DNA of 64,000 bases. It comes from Sphingomonas hengshuiensis. GTDB lineage: Bacteria; Pseudomonadota; Alphaproteobacteria; Sphingomonadales; Sphingomonadaceae. Under the pieces are notes generated by a model. It ran no database searches, was not told the origin of the DNA, and saw only the letters and a list, made by a program, of their open reading frames with translations. The stretch is taken from positions 62,001 to 126,000 of the forward strand of contig QFNF01000001.1 in NCBI GenBank assembly GCA_003240755.1. The letters run 5' to 3'. Of the stretch, positions 38,963-48,540 are shown one piece after another (the stretch's first letter is position 1; each line of letters opens with the position of its first letter). The translations under genes were made by a program, and so were the position numbers.

Positions 38963-40088
38963 GGGCGGCATCGCCCTTGCCCAGTTCGGCCTTCAGCGTG
39001 AAGCTGCCGGTGGTGGCGACCTGTTCGCTGCCGGTCAGGCCGCTGCGCACGATCACCGCTCCGCCCGATGCGGTGCCAAGCTCGACGGGAACCGCGCGAA
39101 AGCCGCGTGGCGTCCGCACGAACACGACCGATCGGTTCTCGACCGTCTGTACCGCCGTCGTCGGCACGCGGACGGCGCCGGTGCCTTCGCTGCCGGTCAG
39201 GCGGATCGCGGCGGTGGCGGGTTCGCCGACGCGCCACATGCCGGCGCGATTGTCGAGCGTCGCGATCGCCGGCACCAGCCGCGTATCGGGATCGAGCGCG
39301 GGCGAGACGAAGCGGATGTGGGCCATGGCCGTGCGGCCCGGCGCGGTCACGACCACGCTGCTGCCCGGCGCGATCCGCGCGGCATCGGCGGGCTTCAGGC
39401 TGAGTGCCAGCGACACGCGCGACAGGTCGGCGATGCGATAGAGTTCGGCATCGGCCGCGACCGTCTGTCCCAGCGCCGCGGCCCGCGCGATCACCCGCCC
39501 GGCGATCGGCGCGGTCACGCCGATGCGGTTAAGGGCACCGCCGCCGTTACCGCCGGTCGCGGTCAGCATGGCGCCGGCCTGGGTCAGCGCGATGCGCGCC
39601 TCGGTCGCCGCGGTGCGCGCGGCGACCAGATCCTGTTCGGGTGTCACCTGTTGCGCGAACAGACGCTGTTCACGCGCGAGGGTGCTGTTGGCGAGCGCGA
39701 GGCGCGCGCGCGCCGCCTGCACCTCGCCCTTGATCCGGGCGGCTTCGCGGCTTTCGATCACCGCGATGGTCTGGCCGCGCGCGACGCGCTCGCCCAGATT
39801 GCGGGTCATGGCCACCACCCGCCCGCCGATCGCGGCGGAAACGACCTGCGTCGCCTGTGGATCGCCCTCGACGATGGCGGGCAGGTCGATCGTTGCCGCG
39901 CCGTCGGTGGTCGGACGGGCCAGTTCGATACCGGCCAGCGCGATCTGTTCGGCGGTCAGGGTGATGCTGTCGCCGGTGCCGCGATGCCCGGGGGCGGGGC
40001 CGGGTGCCGCTTCGGTATCGGGCGTGCCGCCGCCACAGGCGGACAGCAGCAACAGCGCCAGCACGGCGCCATGCGGGGAACGGTTCAT
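38949..40088 (-). CDS. czcB: Metal-efflux periplasmic adaptor (CzcB family)
   Basis: 379 residues. A lipoprotein-type signal (MNRSPHGAVLALLLLSAC, Cys18) precedes a membrane-fusion-protein layout: a lipoyl-type segment (VVAMTRNLGERVARGQTIAVIES), a helical hairpin (ARARLALANSTLAREQRLFAQQ) and beta-barrel domains. It links the RND pump to the outer-membrane channel. It overlaps the channel gene by 4 bases (ATGA) and the pump gene by 14. The C-terminus ends GKGDAAHDGH, slightly His-rich. Confidence 0.92.
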   Translation of the reverse strand: MNRSPHGAVLALLLLSACGGGTPDTEAAPGPAPGHRGTGDSITLTAEQIALAGIELARPTTDGAATIDLPAIVEGDPQATQVVSAAIGGRVVAMTRNLGERVARGQTIAVIESREAARIKGEVQAARARLALANSTLAREQRLFAQQVTPEQDLVAARTAATEARIALTQAGAMLTATGGNGGGALNRIGVTAPIAGRVIARAAALGQTVAADAELYRIADLSRVSLALSLKPADAARIAPGSSVVVTAPGRTAMAHIRFVSPALDPDTRLVPAIATLDNRAGMWRVGEPATAAIRLTGSEGTGAVRVPTTAVQTVENRSVVFVRTPRGFRAVPVELGTASGGAVIVRSGLTGSEQVATTGSFTLKAELGKGDAAHDGH

Positions 40089-41344
40089 CGCGCAGTCTCC
40101 GGGGTCGGCGCGGGGGCGGTCAGTCGCTCCAGCAGCGCACGGGCATTCTGGTAATCGGCCAGCGCATCGATCGCGGCCAGGCGGGTGTCGGCAAGGGTGC
40201 GTTCGGCGTCGAGCAGTTCGATCTGCCCGAACTTGCCCTCGCGATAGCCGATGCGGGCGATGCGGGCGGCTTCGCGCGCGGCATCGAGCGCGGGGCCGGC
40301 GGCGGTCCGTGCAGCGATTGCCGCGTTCGCCGCGCGGACCTCGGCATCGGTGATCGCCTCCGCGATGTCGAGTGCCGCGACGCGCGCCAGTGCCTCGGCA
40401 CGGGTCCGATCGGCGGCGGCCTGCGCGATGCGGGCGCTGCCGCGATCGAACAGCGCGATCGGCAGCGATACGCTGAACACCGCGGCGGTGTCGTTGCTCG
40501 CCTCCAGCCGCCGCAGCGCCGGTGCCAGGGTCACGTCGGGCACGCGGCCGGCCTGGGCAATGCGGATGCCGGCATCGGCGATCGCCACATCGGCGGTGGT
40601 CGCCGCCAGCGCGAGGCTGCCCGACGGTGCCGCCGGTCGGGTCGGGCCATAGGCGGCCGGCAACCGTTCGAGCATCCCGTCGTCGAGCGGGGCGCCCGGC
40701 GGAATGCCGGTACGCCGCATCAGGTTGGTCCGCGCCGCCTGTGCCAGCCGCTCGGCGCGCTCGACCCCCGCATCGGCGTTGATCCGCGCCACATCGGCGC
40801 GTTGCCGCTCCAGCGGCGATGCCCGCCCGGCCGCGACGCGAAGCGACGCGACGCGCAGGGCGTCGGCGGCGATCCGTGCCTGATCGCGCGCGACCGCCAC
40901 GCGCCGGTCGGCGACGAGCGCACCGACATAGAGCTGCGTCACCTGCAGCCGCAGGTCGGCGGCGGCGACGGCGGCACCGATCCGGGCGCGCGATAGCTGC
41001 GCCCCGGCCAGCGCGACCCGCGCGCCGCGCTTGCCGCCGCGTTCGATCGGTACGGCGACGCCCAGTGTCGTCTCGGCACTGCGCAGCCCGCCAAATGTCC
41101 CCGACCCGGCGATATTCTCGACCTGCGCCTGGACTTCGGGATTGGGGCGGCGACTGGCGGCGATGCGCGCCTGTTCGGCGGCTTCGATCGCGGCGGAGGC
41201 GGCGATGGTGGCGGGGGCGTCGCTGCCCGCTGCCGCTACCGCCTGTTCCAGCGTATAGCGCGGCGGGGCCGACGCGGTGGATTGTGCCTGCGCCGTCGTG
41301 GCGCAGGTCGCGACGGCCAGCAGGGCCGCCCGGATTGCATGCAT
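40085..41344 (-). CDS. czcC: Outer-membrane efflux channel (CzcC/TolC family)
   Basis: 419 residues with a signal peptide (MHAIRAALLAVATCATTAQAQS). The outer-membrane efflux protein pattern is a duplicated alpha-barrel: YTLEQAVAAAG and RRPNPEVQAQVENIAGSGTFGG in the first half and SLPIALFDRGSARIAQAAADR in the second, ending GKFGQIELLDAERTLADTR. It completes a CzcCBA-type operon with the two downstream genes. Divalent-cation export (Co, Zn, Cd or Ni) is predicted. Confidence 0.93.
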   Translation of the reverse strand: MHAIRAALLAVATCATTAQAQSTASAPPRYTLEQAVAAAGSDAPATIAASAAIEAAEQARIAASRRPNPEVQAQVENIAGSGTFGGLRSAETTLGVAVPIERGGKRGARVALAGAQLSRARIGAAVAAADLRLQVTQLYVGALVADRRVAVARDQARIAADALRVASLRVAAGRASPLERQRADVARINADAGVERAERLAQAARTNLMRRTGIPPGAPLDDGMLERLPAAYGPTRPAAPSGSLALAATTADVAIADAGIRIAQAGRVPDVTLAPALRRLEASNDTAAVFSVSLPIALFDRGSARIAQAAADRTRAEALARVAALDIAEAITDAEVRAANAAIAARTAAGPALDAAREAARIARIGYREGKFGQIELLDAERTLADTRLAAIDALADYQNARALLERLTAPAPTPETAR

Positions 41345-41398
41345 GGAGATTTCCCAACGAACGGTGTCGGGCCGGATCGCTCCGGCCGGCGGCGTTCG

Positions 41399-41722
41399 TC
41401 AGGCGGACGGGGGGCGCAGTGCCGGATCGATATCGCGCGACGCCAGCCCGGCATCGGCGCCATGGGCTGGACGCGCCATGGCGATCGACGGCGGCAGCGC
41501 GATCGCCCCGCTGCGCGGCACGCTGAACGTCCCGGCATGGCAGTTGCCATGATGGTGCAGCGCGGCCTTGCCGTCCGTGTCCCCGGTGTCGCCATCGTCA
41601 TGGACCGTGCCGGGACATTCGACGGTCGCCGGCCCGGACAGCTCGCGCGCGTGCACGGTCGTCGCCATCACCAGCGACGACAGCAGTATCACGAGCAGCA
41701 GGGACCATGCACGGGCCAGCAT
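41399..41722 (-). CDS. Small His-rich exported protein preceding czcCBA
   Basis: 107 residues from the ATG at 41722. A signal-like helix (ARAWSLLLVILLSSLVMATTVHA) precedes a short acidic/His region: CPGTVHDDGDTGDTDGKAAL, then HHHGNCH. The remainder is low-complexity and ends DIDPALRPPSA. It lies 54 bases upstream of czcC on the same strand, so it is likely the first gene of the efflux operon. The clustered His, Asp and Cys suggest periplasmic metal binding; this is inference and no family was identified. Confidence 0.7.
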   Translation of the reverse strand: MLARAWSLLLVILLSSLVMATTVHARELSGPATVECPGTVHDDGDTGDTDGKAALHHHGNCHAGTFSVPRSGAIALPPSIAMARPAHGADAGLASRDIDPALRPPSA

Positions 41723-41875
41723 GGCGCGCACGATATCCGATCGCCTCCGCCCAGTCACTCCCCCCTAGTCACGTCCCGCCCAGTCACGCCCCCGCTCCGC
41801 CCGACGCGCCGCCCGGTGCCGGCGATGGGGGCGATCGCTTGCGCTCGCGCGGGCGGGGTGCCAGCGTCCGGTCCC

Positions 41876-42787
41876 ATGCCGACCGATCCCCCCGACGTGC
41901 ATCGCCGCGAACTGCCGCCGCTGCCCGCGCTCGCCAGCTTTCTCGCGGCGGTCGAAACCAGCAGCTTTTCGCGCGCGGCGCAGCGCATGGCGCTGACGCA
42001 GAGCGCGATCAGCCGGCAGATCGCGCTGCTGGAGGACTGGCTGGGCACGCCCCTGTTCGAACGGCGCGGGCGGCGGGTCACGCCGACCCCGGCGGCGATC
42101 GCCTATGCCGAGGCGGTCGGCCCGGCGGTCGAACGGGTGCGCAGCGCGACCCGGCGGCTGCTGGCCCCGCCCGACGACCGGGCGCTGACCATCGCGACGC
42201 TGCCCAGCTTCGGGATGCGCTGGCTGGCGCCGCGCCTGCCGGGGCTTACCGCGCGCCATCCCGAATTGCTGGTCAACTTCGCCGCGCGCTCCTATCCGTT
42301 CGATTTCGCCGCGGAACGCTTCGACGCGGCGATCCATTTCGGGCTGCCCGACTGGCCAGGGGCCGACCATGCGCTGCTGTTCCACGAGGATGTCGTGGCG
42401 GTATGTTCGCCCGGATGGCTGGCGCGGCATCCGGTGGCGAGCCCCGCCGACCTGCCGCCGCAGTCGCTGCTCTCGCTGGAGGCGCGGCCGGATGCGTGGG
42501 GGAGCTGGTTCGCGGCGGCCGGGCTTGCCGATGCGGCGGCGCGGGGACCGGTGTACGAACATTTCCTGATGCTGGCGCATGCCGCAGCGGCCGGGATGGG
42601 GGTGGCGCTGATCCCGTCGTTCCTGATCCGCCCCGAACTGGCGGCGGGCACGCTGGTCACGCCGCTGGCCGTAACCTTGAGCGCGCGCGAGGCCTATTAT
42701 CTCGTCTGGCCGCGCGGTGGCGTGCGCAGCCCGTTGTTCGACCGGTTCCGCGACTGGCTGCTGGGCGAGGCCGCATCCGAAGCGTGA
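41876..42787 (+). CDS. LysR-family transcriptional regulator (GcvA-like)
   Basis: 303 residues. The helix-turn-helix reads LPALASFLAAVETSSFSRAAQRMALTQSAISRQI ALLEDWLGTPLF, followed by a periplasmic-binding-like effector domain (LTIATLPSFGMRWLAPRLPGL, FDAAIHFGLPDWPGADH, GMGVALIPSFLI). This form is close to GcvA-type regulators. It is divergent from the His-rich/czcCBA genes and convergent with astD, so its target is not settled. The ATG gives MPTDPPDVHRREL; the longer open frame upstream is non-coding. Confidence 0.9.
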   Translation: MPTDPPDVHRRELPPLPALASFLAAVETSSFSRAAQRMALTQSAISRQIALLEDWLGTPLFERRGRRVTPTPAAIAYAEAVGPAVERVRSATRRLLAPPDDRALTIATLPSFGMRWLAPRLPGLTARHPELLVNFAARSYPFDFAAERFDAAIHFGLPDWPGADHALLFHEDVVAVCSPGWLARHPVASPADLPPQSLLSLEARPDAWGSWFAAAGLADAAARGPVYEHFLMLAHAAAAGMGVALIPSFLIRPELAAGTLVTPLAVTLSAREAYYLVWPRGGVRSPLFDRFRDWLLGEAASEA

Positions 42788-42990
42788 AGCCGCCGGTCAT
42801 CCGCCCGGTCTGGCGAGCCGTACGCCGGTACTGGCAAGCGCCCGCGCTTCGCCCGTGCGAGGTCGATGACGATCCGTCGTCGAGCGACTGTCCGTTGATG
42901 CCGGTATTGCCGCCTCCGCCGACATCGCTTCGGAAGAACGGGTGCGGATGGCAACGGACGTCGTGAAGCCGGTGACGCGAACCTCCATCG

Positions 42991-44412
42991 TCAGGCGGCG
43001 GGCGCGCGCAGCATCGGGCGCAGGGTATCGGCATTCCCGGCGGCGCTGTCCGCTTCGAAGCTGGCCATCGGATAGGCGCAGTAGTCGGCGGCATAATAGG
43101 CGCTGGGCCGGTGGTTGCCCGAATCGCCGATCCCCCCGAACGGCTGCGCGCCTGCCGCACCGGTGGTCGGGCGGTTGCGGTTGACCACGCCTGCGCGTGC
43201 CTCGATCACGAAACGGTCCCACAACGCGTCGTCGGTGGTCAGCAACCCGGCGGACAAGCCGAAGCGCGTGTCGTTGGCGGCGGCGATCGCGGCATCGAAA
43301 TCCGCCACGCGGCGGACCTGCAGCACCGGTGCGAAAATCTCCTCGTCCGGCACCGATATGCCGGTCACGTCGAACAGCGCGGGCGTGACGAACGCGGTGC
43401 TGCGCCCTTCGATGCCACCGAACGGCATGATCGTGCGCGCGCCGACGGTCAGCAGCGCGTCCACCTGCCGCGTGGCGGTCGCGGCGGCGGCGTCGGAGAT
43501 CAGCGGGCCGATATAGGGGGTTTCGTCCCAGCGCCCGATCGGCAGCCGCGGTATCAGCGCCGCGACCGCGTCCACCACCGCATCGCCAAATGCGCCTTCG
43601 GGCACGATCAGCCGCCGCGCGCAGGAACAACGCTGTCCGGTGGTGACATAGGCCGACTGGACGATCGTGGCCGCGATCTCCGCAACATCGCCATCCCACG
43701 CAATCAGCGGGTTGTTGCCGCCCAGCTCCAGCGCGAGGATCACATCGGGCCGCTCGGCAAAGGCGCGCCGGAAGTGCGCGCCGGTGGCTGCCGATCCGGT
43801 GAACAACAGCCCGTCGATCCGGGCGGCGACGAGTGCCTCGCCGGTATCGCGCGCGCCCTGCACGATGTTCAGCACCCCCTCGGGCAAGCCGGCTTCGTGC
43901 CATGTGTCGACCATCGCCGCGCCGACCGCCGGGGTCAGTTCGGACGGCTTGAACACCACCGTATTTCCGGCGAGCAGCGCGGGCACGATATGCCCGTTGG
44001 GCAGATGGCCGGGGAAGTTGTACGGCCCGAGCACCGCCATCACCCCGTGCGGGCGGTGGCGCAGCACCGACGCGCCGAACGGCATCGTGCTACGCTTCTC
44101 GCCGGCACGTTCGGCCTGTGCGGCGATCGACAGTTCGACCTTGCCGATCATCGTGCCGACTTCCTGCGTGGTTTCCCACAAAGGCTTCCCGGTTTCGCGT
44201 GCGATCAGTTCGGCGAGCGCGGCGCTGCGGGCCTTGAGGGCCACGGCATAGGCGCGTGCGATCGCCATCCGCGCATCGACACTGGTACGGCGCCAGTCGC
44301 GAAACGCCGCCTGCGCCCGCGTCACTGCGGCGTCGACATCGTCGTTGCTGGCGACGGGACCGGACCAGACAATCTCCCCGGTGGCGGGGCAGGTGGAGGT
44401 CAGCACGCTCAT
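42991..44412 (-). CDS. astD: Succinylglutamate-semialdehyde dehydrogenase
   Basis: 473 residues, aldehyde dehydrogenase fold. AstD oxidises N-succinylglutamate semialdehyde in the arginine succinyltransferase (AST) pathway. The catalytic Glu is in LALELGGNNPLIAWDG and the catalytic Cys in TTGQRCSCARRL. The AstD-specific opening TGEIVWSGPVASNDDVDAAV and GPYNFPGHLPNGHIVPALLAGNTVVFKPSE are present. The start overlaps the astC stop (ATGA). astA, astB and astE are not in the window. Confidence 0.92.
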   Translation of the reverse strand: MSVLTSTCPATGEIVWSGPVASNDDVDAAVTRAQAAFRDWRRTSVDARMAIARAYAVALKARSAALAELIARETGKPLWETTQEVGTMIGKVELSIAAQAERAGEKRSTMPFGASVLRHRPHGVMAVLGPYNFPGHLPNGHIVPALLAGNTVVFKPSELTPAVGAAMVDTWHEAGLPEGVLNIVQGARDTGEALVAARIDGLLFTGSAATGAHFRRAFAERPDVILALELGGNNPLIAWDGDVAEIAATIVQSAYVTTGQRCSCARRLIVPEGAFGDAVVDAVAALIPRLPIGRWDETPYIGPLISDAAAATATRQVDALLTVGARTIMPFGGIEGRSTAFVTPALFDVTGISVPDEEIFAPVLQVRRVADFDAAIAAANDTRFGLSAGLLTTDDALWDRFVIEARAGVVNRNRPTTGAAGAQPFGGIGDSGNHRPSAYYAADYCAYPMASFEADSAAGNADTLRPMLRAPAA

Positions 44413-45605
44413 GCTGCCTGCTCCAATGCCCCGCGCGCCGCGACGCACGCCGTCTCCAGCCGCCGGACCGCCTCGGCAATCTCCTCAGGCGTAATCAGCA
44501 GCGAGGGCAGCAGCCGTACGCAATTCTCGCCACCGCCGGCGACGAGGATGCCGTGATCGCGCGCCACACCCATGAACTCGCGGTTGTTGGGGATCATCTT
44601 CAGCCCGATCAGCAACCCCTTGCCGCGCACCTCGGCGATCATGTCGGGGAAGCGGGCCCGCAGTGCCTCCAGCCTCGCGAAGAAGTCGGCGCTGGCGGCG
44701 CGGGCGTTGGCGAGGGTCGATTCCTCCGCGATCGTGTCGAACGCGGCGATGCCGACCGCCATCGCCAGGGGATTGCCGCCGAAGGTCGTGCCGTGCACCC
44801 CCGGCGTCATGCCCCGGGCGGCGTCGGCGGTGGCGAGGCAGGCGCCGACCGGAAAGCCCGACCCCAGCGCCTTGGCCAGCGCCATGATGTCGGGCGCGGC
44901 GCCATCGAACCACTGGTGCGCGAACAGGCGGCCGGTCCGGCCCATGCCGCTCTGCACCTCGTCATGGATCAGCAGCACGCCGTGACGGCGGGTCAGTTCG
45001 CGCAGGCGCAGCAGCCATTCGCCCGACAGCGCCCGCGCGCCGCCTTCGCCCTGCACCGGTTCGACGATCACCGCCGCGGTGGTCGGGCGCACGATCGCGT
45101 CCGCAAGGCCGTCGGCATCGTCGAGCGACAACTGGACGAAGCCCGGCAGGCGCGGGCCGCAGCCCTCCATATAGCCGGCATTGCCCGAGGCGTTGATCGC
45201 GGCATAGGTCCGGCCGTGGAACGACCCGGCAAAGCCGATGATGTCGATCCGGTCGGGCTGGCCGTTCACGTGATGATAGCGGCGCGCGGTCTTGATCGCG
45301 CATTCGACCGCTTCGGTGCCGGTATTGGCGAAGAACACGCAGTCGGCGAACGACGCGTCGACCAGCCGCCGCGCCAGCGCCTCCTGACCCGGAATGCGGA
45401 AGATGTTGGAGACATGCCACAACTTGCCCGCCTGCTGCGTCAGCGCGGCGACCAGGGCGGGGTGGGCATGCCCCAGCGCGTCGGTGGCGATGCCCGCCAC
45501 GCAGTCGATGTAGCGCCGCCCGTCCGTGTCGATCAGCCAGACGCCCTCGCCGCGATCCACCGCGACCGGCGCGCGATTGTACAGGTTCATCAGCGGGTCG
45601 GTCAT
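44409..45605 (-). CDS. astC: Succinylornithine/acetylornithine aminotransferase
   Basis: 398-residue class III PLP aminotransferase. YNRAPVAVDRGEGVWLIDTDGRRYIDCVAGIA at the N-terminus, FANTGTEAVECAIKTAR, the PLP-lysine stretch MALAKALGSGFPVGA and HGTTFGGNPLAMAVG place it in the ArgD/AstC group. The coupled astD downstream suggests the catabolic succinylornithine role, but ArgD activity is possible because these enzymes are often bifunctional. It stands at the head of the pair. Confidence 0.9.
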   Translation of the reverse strand: MTDPLMNLYNRAPVAVDRGEGVWLIDTDGRRYIDCVAGIATDALGHAHPALVAALTQQAGKLWHVSNIFRIPGQEALARRLVDASFADCVFFANTGTEAVECAIKTARRYHHVNGQPDRIDIIGFAGSFHGRTYAAINASGNAGYMEGCGPRLPGFVQLSLDDADGLADAIVRPTTAAVIVEPVQGEGGARALSGEWLLRLRELTRRHGVLLIHDEVQSGMGRTGRLFAHQWFDGAAPDIMALAKALGSGFPVGACLATADAARGMTPGVHGTTFGGNPLAMAVGIAAFDTIAEESTLANARAASADFFARLEALRARFPDMIAEVRGKGLLIGLKMIPNNREFMGVARDHGILVAGGGENCVRLLPSLLITPEEIAEAVRRLETACVAARGALEQAA

Positions 45606-45728
45606 GACGGCTCCTCATTCGTGTCGGGCATGCGCCGGCACGCCTGCGCATGCCCTATTGGAACCGGCCGGTACTCGCGACAACCGCAATGCCGTCATCT
45701 GCTGATGCGGGATCGGAATGAGGGAAGG

Positions 45729-45758
45729 CCCGTTCCGGCACCGGTGCGCCGGGACGGG
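45729..45758 (-). terminator. Hairpin downstream of the TonB receptor gene
   Basis: CCCGTTCCGG and CCGGGACGGG pair with one mismatch over a 10-base loop, 8 bases after the receptor stop. There is no long T-run. Confidence 0.5.
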
Positions 45759-45765
45759 CAGGGGA

Positions 45766-48468
45766 TCAGAAGTTCAGCCGCACGCCCAGGGCATAGCGCG
45801 GCCCGTAGGTTTCGAACGCGATGACGCGTTCCTTGTAGACCGAATAGAGAAAGGTCTTTTCGTTGAAGAGGTTCAGCCCCTGCGCAAAGAGCGTCACCTG
45901 GTCGTTCAGCGCATAGTTGATGCTCGCGTCCCAGATGCCATAGGCATCGACATTGACCGGCTGGCCGCGATTGCCCTGCTGGGTCTGTTCATACGCATTG
46001 CGGTAGTTATAGGCGATACGCGCCTGCAACGGGCCCTTTTCATAAAAGGCCACGGCATTGTACGTCGTGGCATCGGGATCGACGAGGCTGATATTGGCCT
46101 GCACGCCCAGGCCGTCGAGCGGTTCGGGCAGGCCGGCAAAGGTATATTGGCCGGAAAATTCGATGCCGCGGTAGCTGCGGCTGCCGATATTCTCCGGCCG
46201 GGTCCGCCGGAAATCGAGGCCGAGGACCTGGATCGTCGTCGTCGTCGATTCGGAAATGTTGTCGAGGTCCTTGGCGAACAGCGCGACGCTGAGGAAGCTG
46301 GAACGGTCGAGATACCAGGTAAGCGCCGCGTCGTAATTCCATCCGATCATCGGTTCGAGGCCGGGATTGCCATCGGTGATCGCCCGTTCGCGCGGCCGGG
46401 GATTGATGTTGCGGATGAGCAGCAGGTCCGACAGCGTCGCGCGGGTCAGCGTCCTGGCGACCGCCGCCTGGAATACGACGTCCTCGAACACGTCGAGCTT
46501 GAAGTTCGCGCTCGGCAGGAACTGCCCGTACGATCCCGTATCGGTGATCGGTTGCGGCGCCGACAGGTTGACGATCGGATCGCCACCACCGGGCGGGGTC
46601 GTGATGCTCAGGATCTCCTGCCCCACCCCGCGCGAGGTGACATCGGTGCGGGTATAGCGCAGCCCGATATTGCCCGACCACCGGCGCGTGCCGAAATCGC
46701 CGCCGAGCGACGCCTGCACATAGCCGCCGATCGTGCGCTCCTGCGCCGAACCGCTGTTGCCCGGCACCGGGATGACCCCGAAGGTGCCGCCATTGGCCGC
46801 CAGCGCCGCGCGCGCCGCCGCCGGATCGGCCAACTGGTTGATCGCCGCGTCGGACAGCAGATAGTTCGCAAGGTCCGCCGCCGAATAGGTGGGATAGTCG
46901 CTGTCGAACATGCCCGACCCGAGGAAGTCGGTCCCTTCCGCCGTGCCGGTGAACACGCTGCCCGGAATGGATACGCCGGCACCGCAATACAGGCATTGCA
47001 GCGCATCGGGCGTCTTGTACGAGAAGCGCGCCTTCTTGCGATCCGAATAGTTCACGCCGCCCGAAATCCGGGTGAGGATGCCCATGTCGGCATCCCATTT
47101 CAGGTTCGAATTCACCTGATAGATTTCGTCGGAGACGCTGACGCCTTCGTAGGTCAGGAACCCGGCGCGCGCGTTCGACGTGTCGAGGATGTTGCCGAGG
47201 CCCGTATAGACCGGCAGTCCGGTCGGCCCGATCGTGAAGCGGACGCCGGCGGGGGAATAGCCGGGCGTGGCGAGGTTGCTTTCGAACCATGCCTGATTGC
47301 CGCCGGTCTTGTCCTCCGCCTTCGACCACGAGAAATCGAGCGTGCCGGTCAGCCGGTCGGACGGCTTCCACGCGAGGTTCGCACCGCCCTGATAGGTGGT
47401 GGCGAGGCGCGGGCGGATCTGGTTGGTGAACATCGGCCCCGACGATATGCCGGTATAGCTGGTGACGGTGTTGTTCCGGTCGACCGTCGCCGCGGTCACG
47501 TCGCCCGGGCCGCCATAGACGAAGAACACCTTGTTGTCGTCGTTGACGTCGAGTTTCGAATACAGCCCGTCGAGCGTCAGCAGCAGCGTGTCGGTCGCCT
47601 GCCACTGCGCGGTCAGCAGGCCCGACAGGCGCTTGCGGCTGGTGCGGTTGTTGCCCCATTCGACATAGGTCGGGATGGAGACACCGCGAAACTCGGGGGT
47701 GCCGTCCCTGTTCAGATCGAGATTCTGGTTCGCTTCCCACCCGTCGGTGAAGATGCGCTTCCCCTGGATCTTGCGGTCGATGTACGAGAATGCGCCGAGG
47801 ATGCCGAAGTCGCCGCCACCGAAGGTCGTGCTGAACAGCCCCGATGCCTGGGGCGAGAATTGCCCGCGCAGCTTGTCGTAATTGGCCTGTCCCGACAGCG
47901 ACACCTTGGTGCCGGTAAAGTCGAACGGCCGCGCGGTGTACATGTCGACCGTCGCGGCGATACCGCCCTCGATCTGCGCGGCGGTCGGCGTCTTCGACAC
48001 ATCGACCCGGTTGATGAGTTCGGCGGGCAGGATGTCGAAGCTGAATTCACGGCCCTGATTCTCGGTCGCGAGGATGCGGCCGTTGTAGAGCGCGGTGCTG
48101 AAGGCGGGTCCCAGGCCGCGGACGGTGATGAACTGCCCCTCGCCATTGTCGCGCGAAATGGTGATGCCCGGAATGCGCTGGATCGCCTCTGCGATATTCT
48201 GGTCGGGCAGCTTGCCGATATCGTCGGCGACGATCGAATCGACGATGTTGTCGGCGTTGCGCTTGATATCGACCGCGCGGCGCAGGCTTTCGCGCAGGCC
48301 CGTGACGATGATGTCGCCGTCCTCGGCCGGCACCGCGGCGTCCTGTACCGTGCCGGCGGGGGGTGTGGGCGTGCCTGCGCCCTGGGTCTGTGCCGATACC
48401 GATGGGGCAAGCAGGACGGTGGCCATCCCGGCCATGGCAAGCAAGCGGAAGCGCGTTACGGATCTCAT
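45766..48468 (-). CDS. TonB-dependent outer-membrane receptor
   Basis: 900 residues. A signal peptide ending PSVSAQTQG is followed by a TonB-box-like DIIVTGLRESLRRA at about residue 52, then the plug domain (NIVDSIVADDIGKLPDQNIAEAIQRIPGI, ISRDNGEGQFITVRGLGP, YNGRILATENQGREFSFD). The barrel ends GPRYALGVRLNF with the terminal aromatic. The size and the KLPDQNIAEALQRIPG plug are typical of sugar-type receptors in sphingomonads and Caulobacter. It sits next to the LacI/ABC/GH130 locus and shares an operator core with it, so glycan import is predicted. Confidence 0.93.
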   Translation of the reverse strand: MRSVTRFRLLAMAGMATVLLAPSVSAQTQGAGTPTPPAGTVQDAAVPAEDGDIIVTGLRESLRRAVDIKRNADNIVDSIVADDIGKLPDQNIAEAIQRIPGITISRDNGEGQFITVRGLGPAFSTALYNGRILATENQGREFSFDILPAELINRVDVSKTPTAAQIEGGIAATVDMYTARPFDFTGTKVSLSGQANYDKLRGQFSPQASGLFSTTFGGGDFGILGAFSYIDRKIQGKRIFTDGWEANQNLDLNRDGTPEFRGVSIPTYVEWGNNRTSRKRLSGLLTAQWQATDTLLLTLDGLYSKLDVNDDNKVFFVYGGPGDVTAATVDRNNTVTSYTGISSGPMFTNQIRPRLATTYQGGANLAWKPSDRLTGTLDFSWSKAEDKTGGNQAWFESNLATPGYSPAGVRFTIGPTGLPVYTGLGNILDTSNARAGFLTYEGVSVSDEIYQVNSNLKWDADMGILTRISGGVNYSDRKKARFSYKTPDALQCLYCGAGVSIPGSVFTGTAEGTDFLGSGMFDSDYPTYSAADLANYLLSDAAINQLADPAAARAALAANGGTFGVIPVPGNSGSAQERTIGGYVQASLGGDFGTRRWSGNIGLRYTRTDVTSRGVGQEILSITTPPGGGDPIVNLSAPQPITDTGSYGQFLPSANFKLDVFEDVVFQAAVARTLTRATLSDLLLIRNINPRPRERAITDGNPGLEPMIGWNYDAALTWYLDRSSFLSVALFAKDLDNISESTTTTIQVLGLDFRRTRPENIGSRSYRGIEFSGQYTFAGLPEPLDGLGVQANISLVDPDATTYNAVAFYEKGPLQARIAYNYRNAYEQTQQGNRGQPVNVDAYGIWDASINYALNDQVTLFAQGLNLFNEKTFLYSVYKERVIAFETYGPRYALGVRLNF

Positions 48469-48540
48469 CTCCGAATCCTCTCCTGTCGTCTTCCGTTTTC
48501 CATGGTCGTTCGTGCGGCCACATGCGGCGGAAGTAGGTGG

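Noticed and set aside
35897..39001. Open frame of 1034 codons on the plus strand opposite the RND pump gene
   Set aside because: Its sequence is Arg/Gly/Asp/His-rich with no domain, and the minus strand has an unmistakable CzcA protein over the same bases. Long antisense frames are expected at this GC content.
38949..41357. Single 802-codon minus-strand gene spanning the adaptor and the outer-membrane channel
   Set aside because: Only codons from 40088 onward resemble a CzcB adaptor. The earlier part is an alternate frame of the channel gene.
41282..42787. Longer 501-codon version of the LysR gene
   Set aside because: The first ~198 codons are Arg/Pro-rich and lie opposite the His-rich exported protein. 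The helix-turn-helix starts right after the ATG at 41876.
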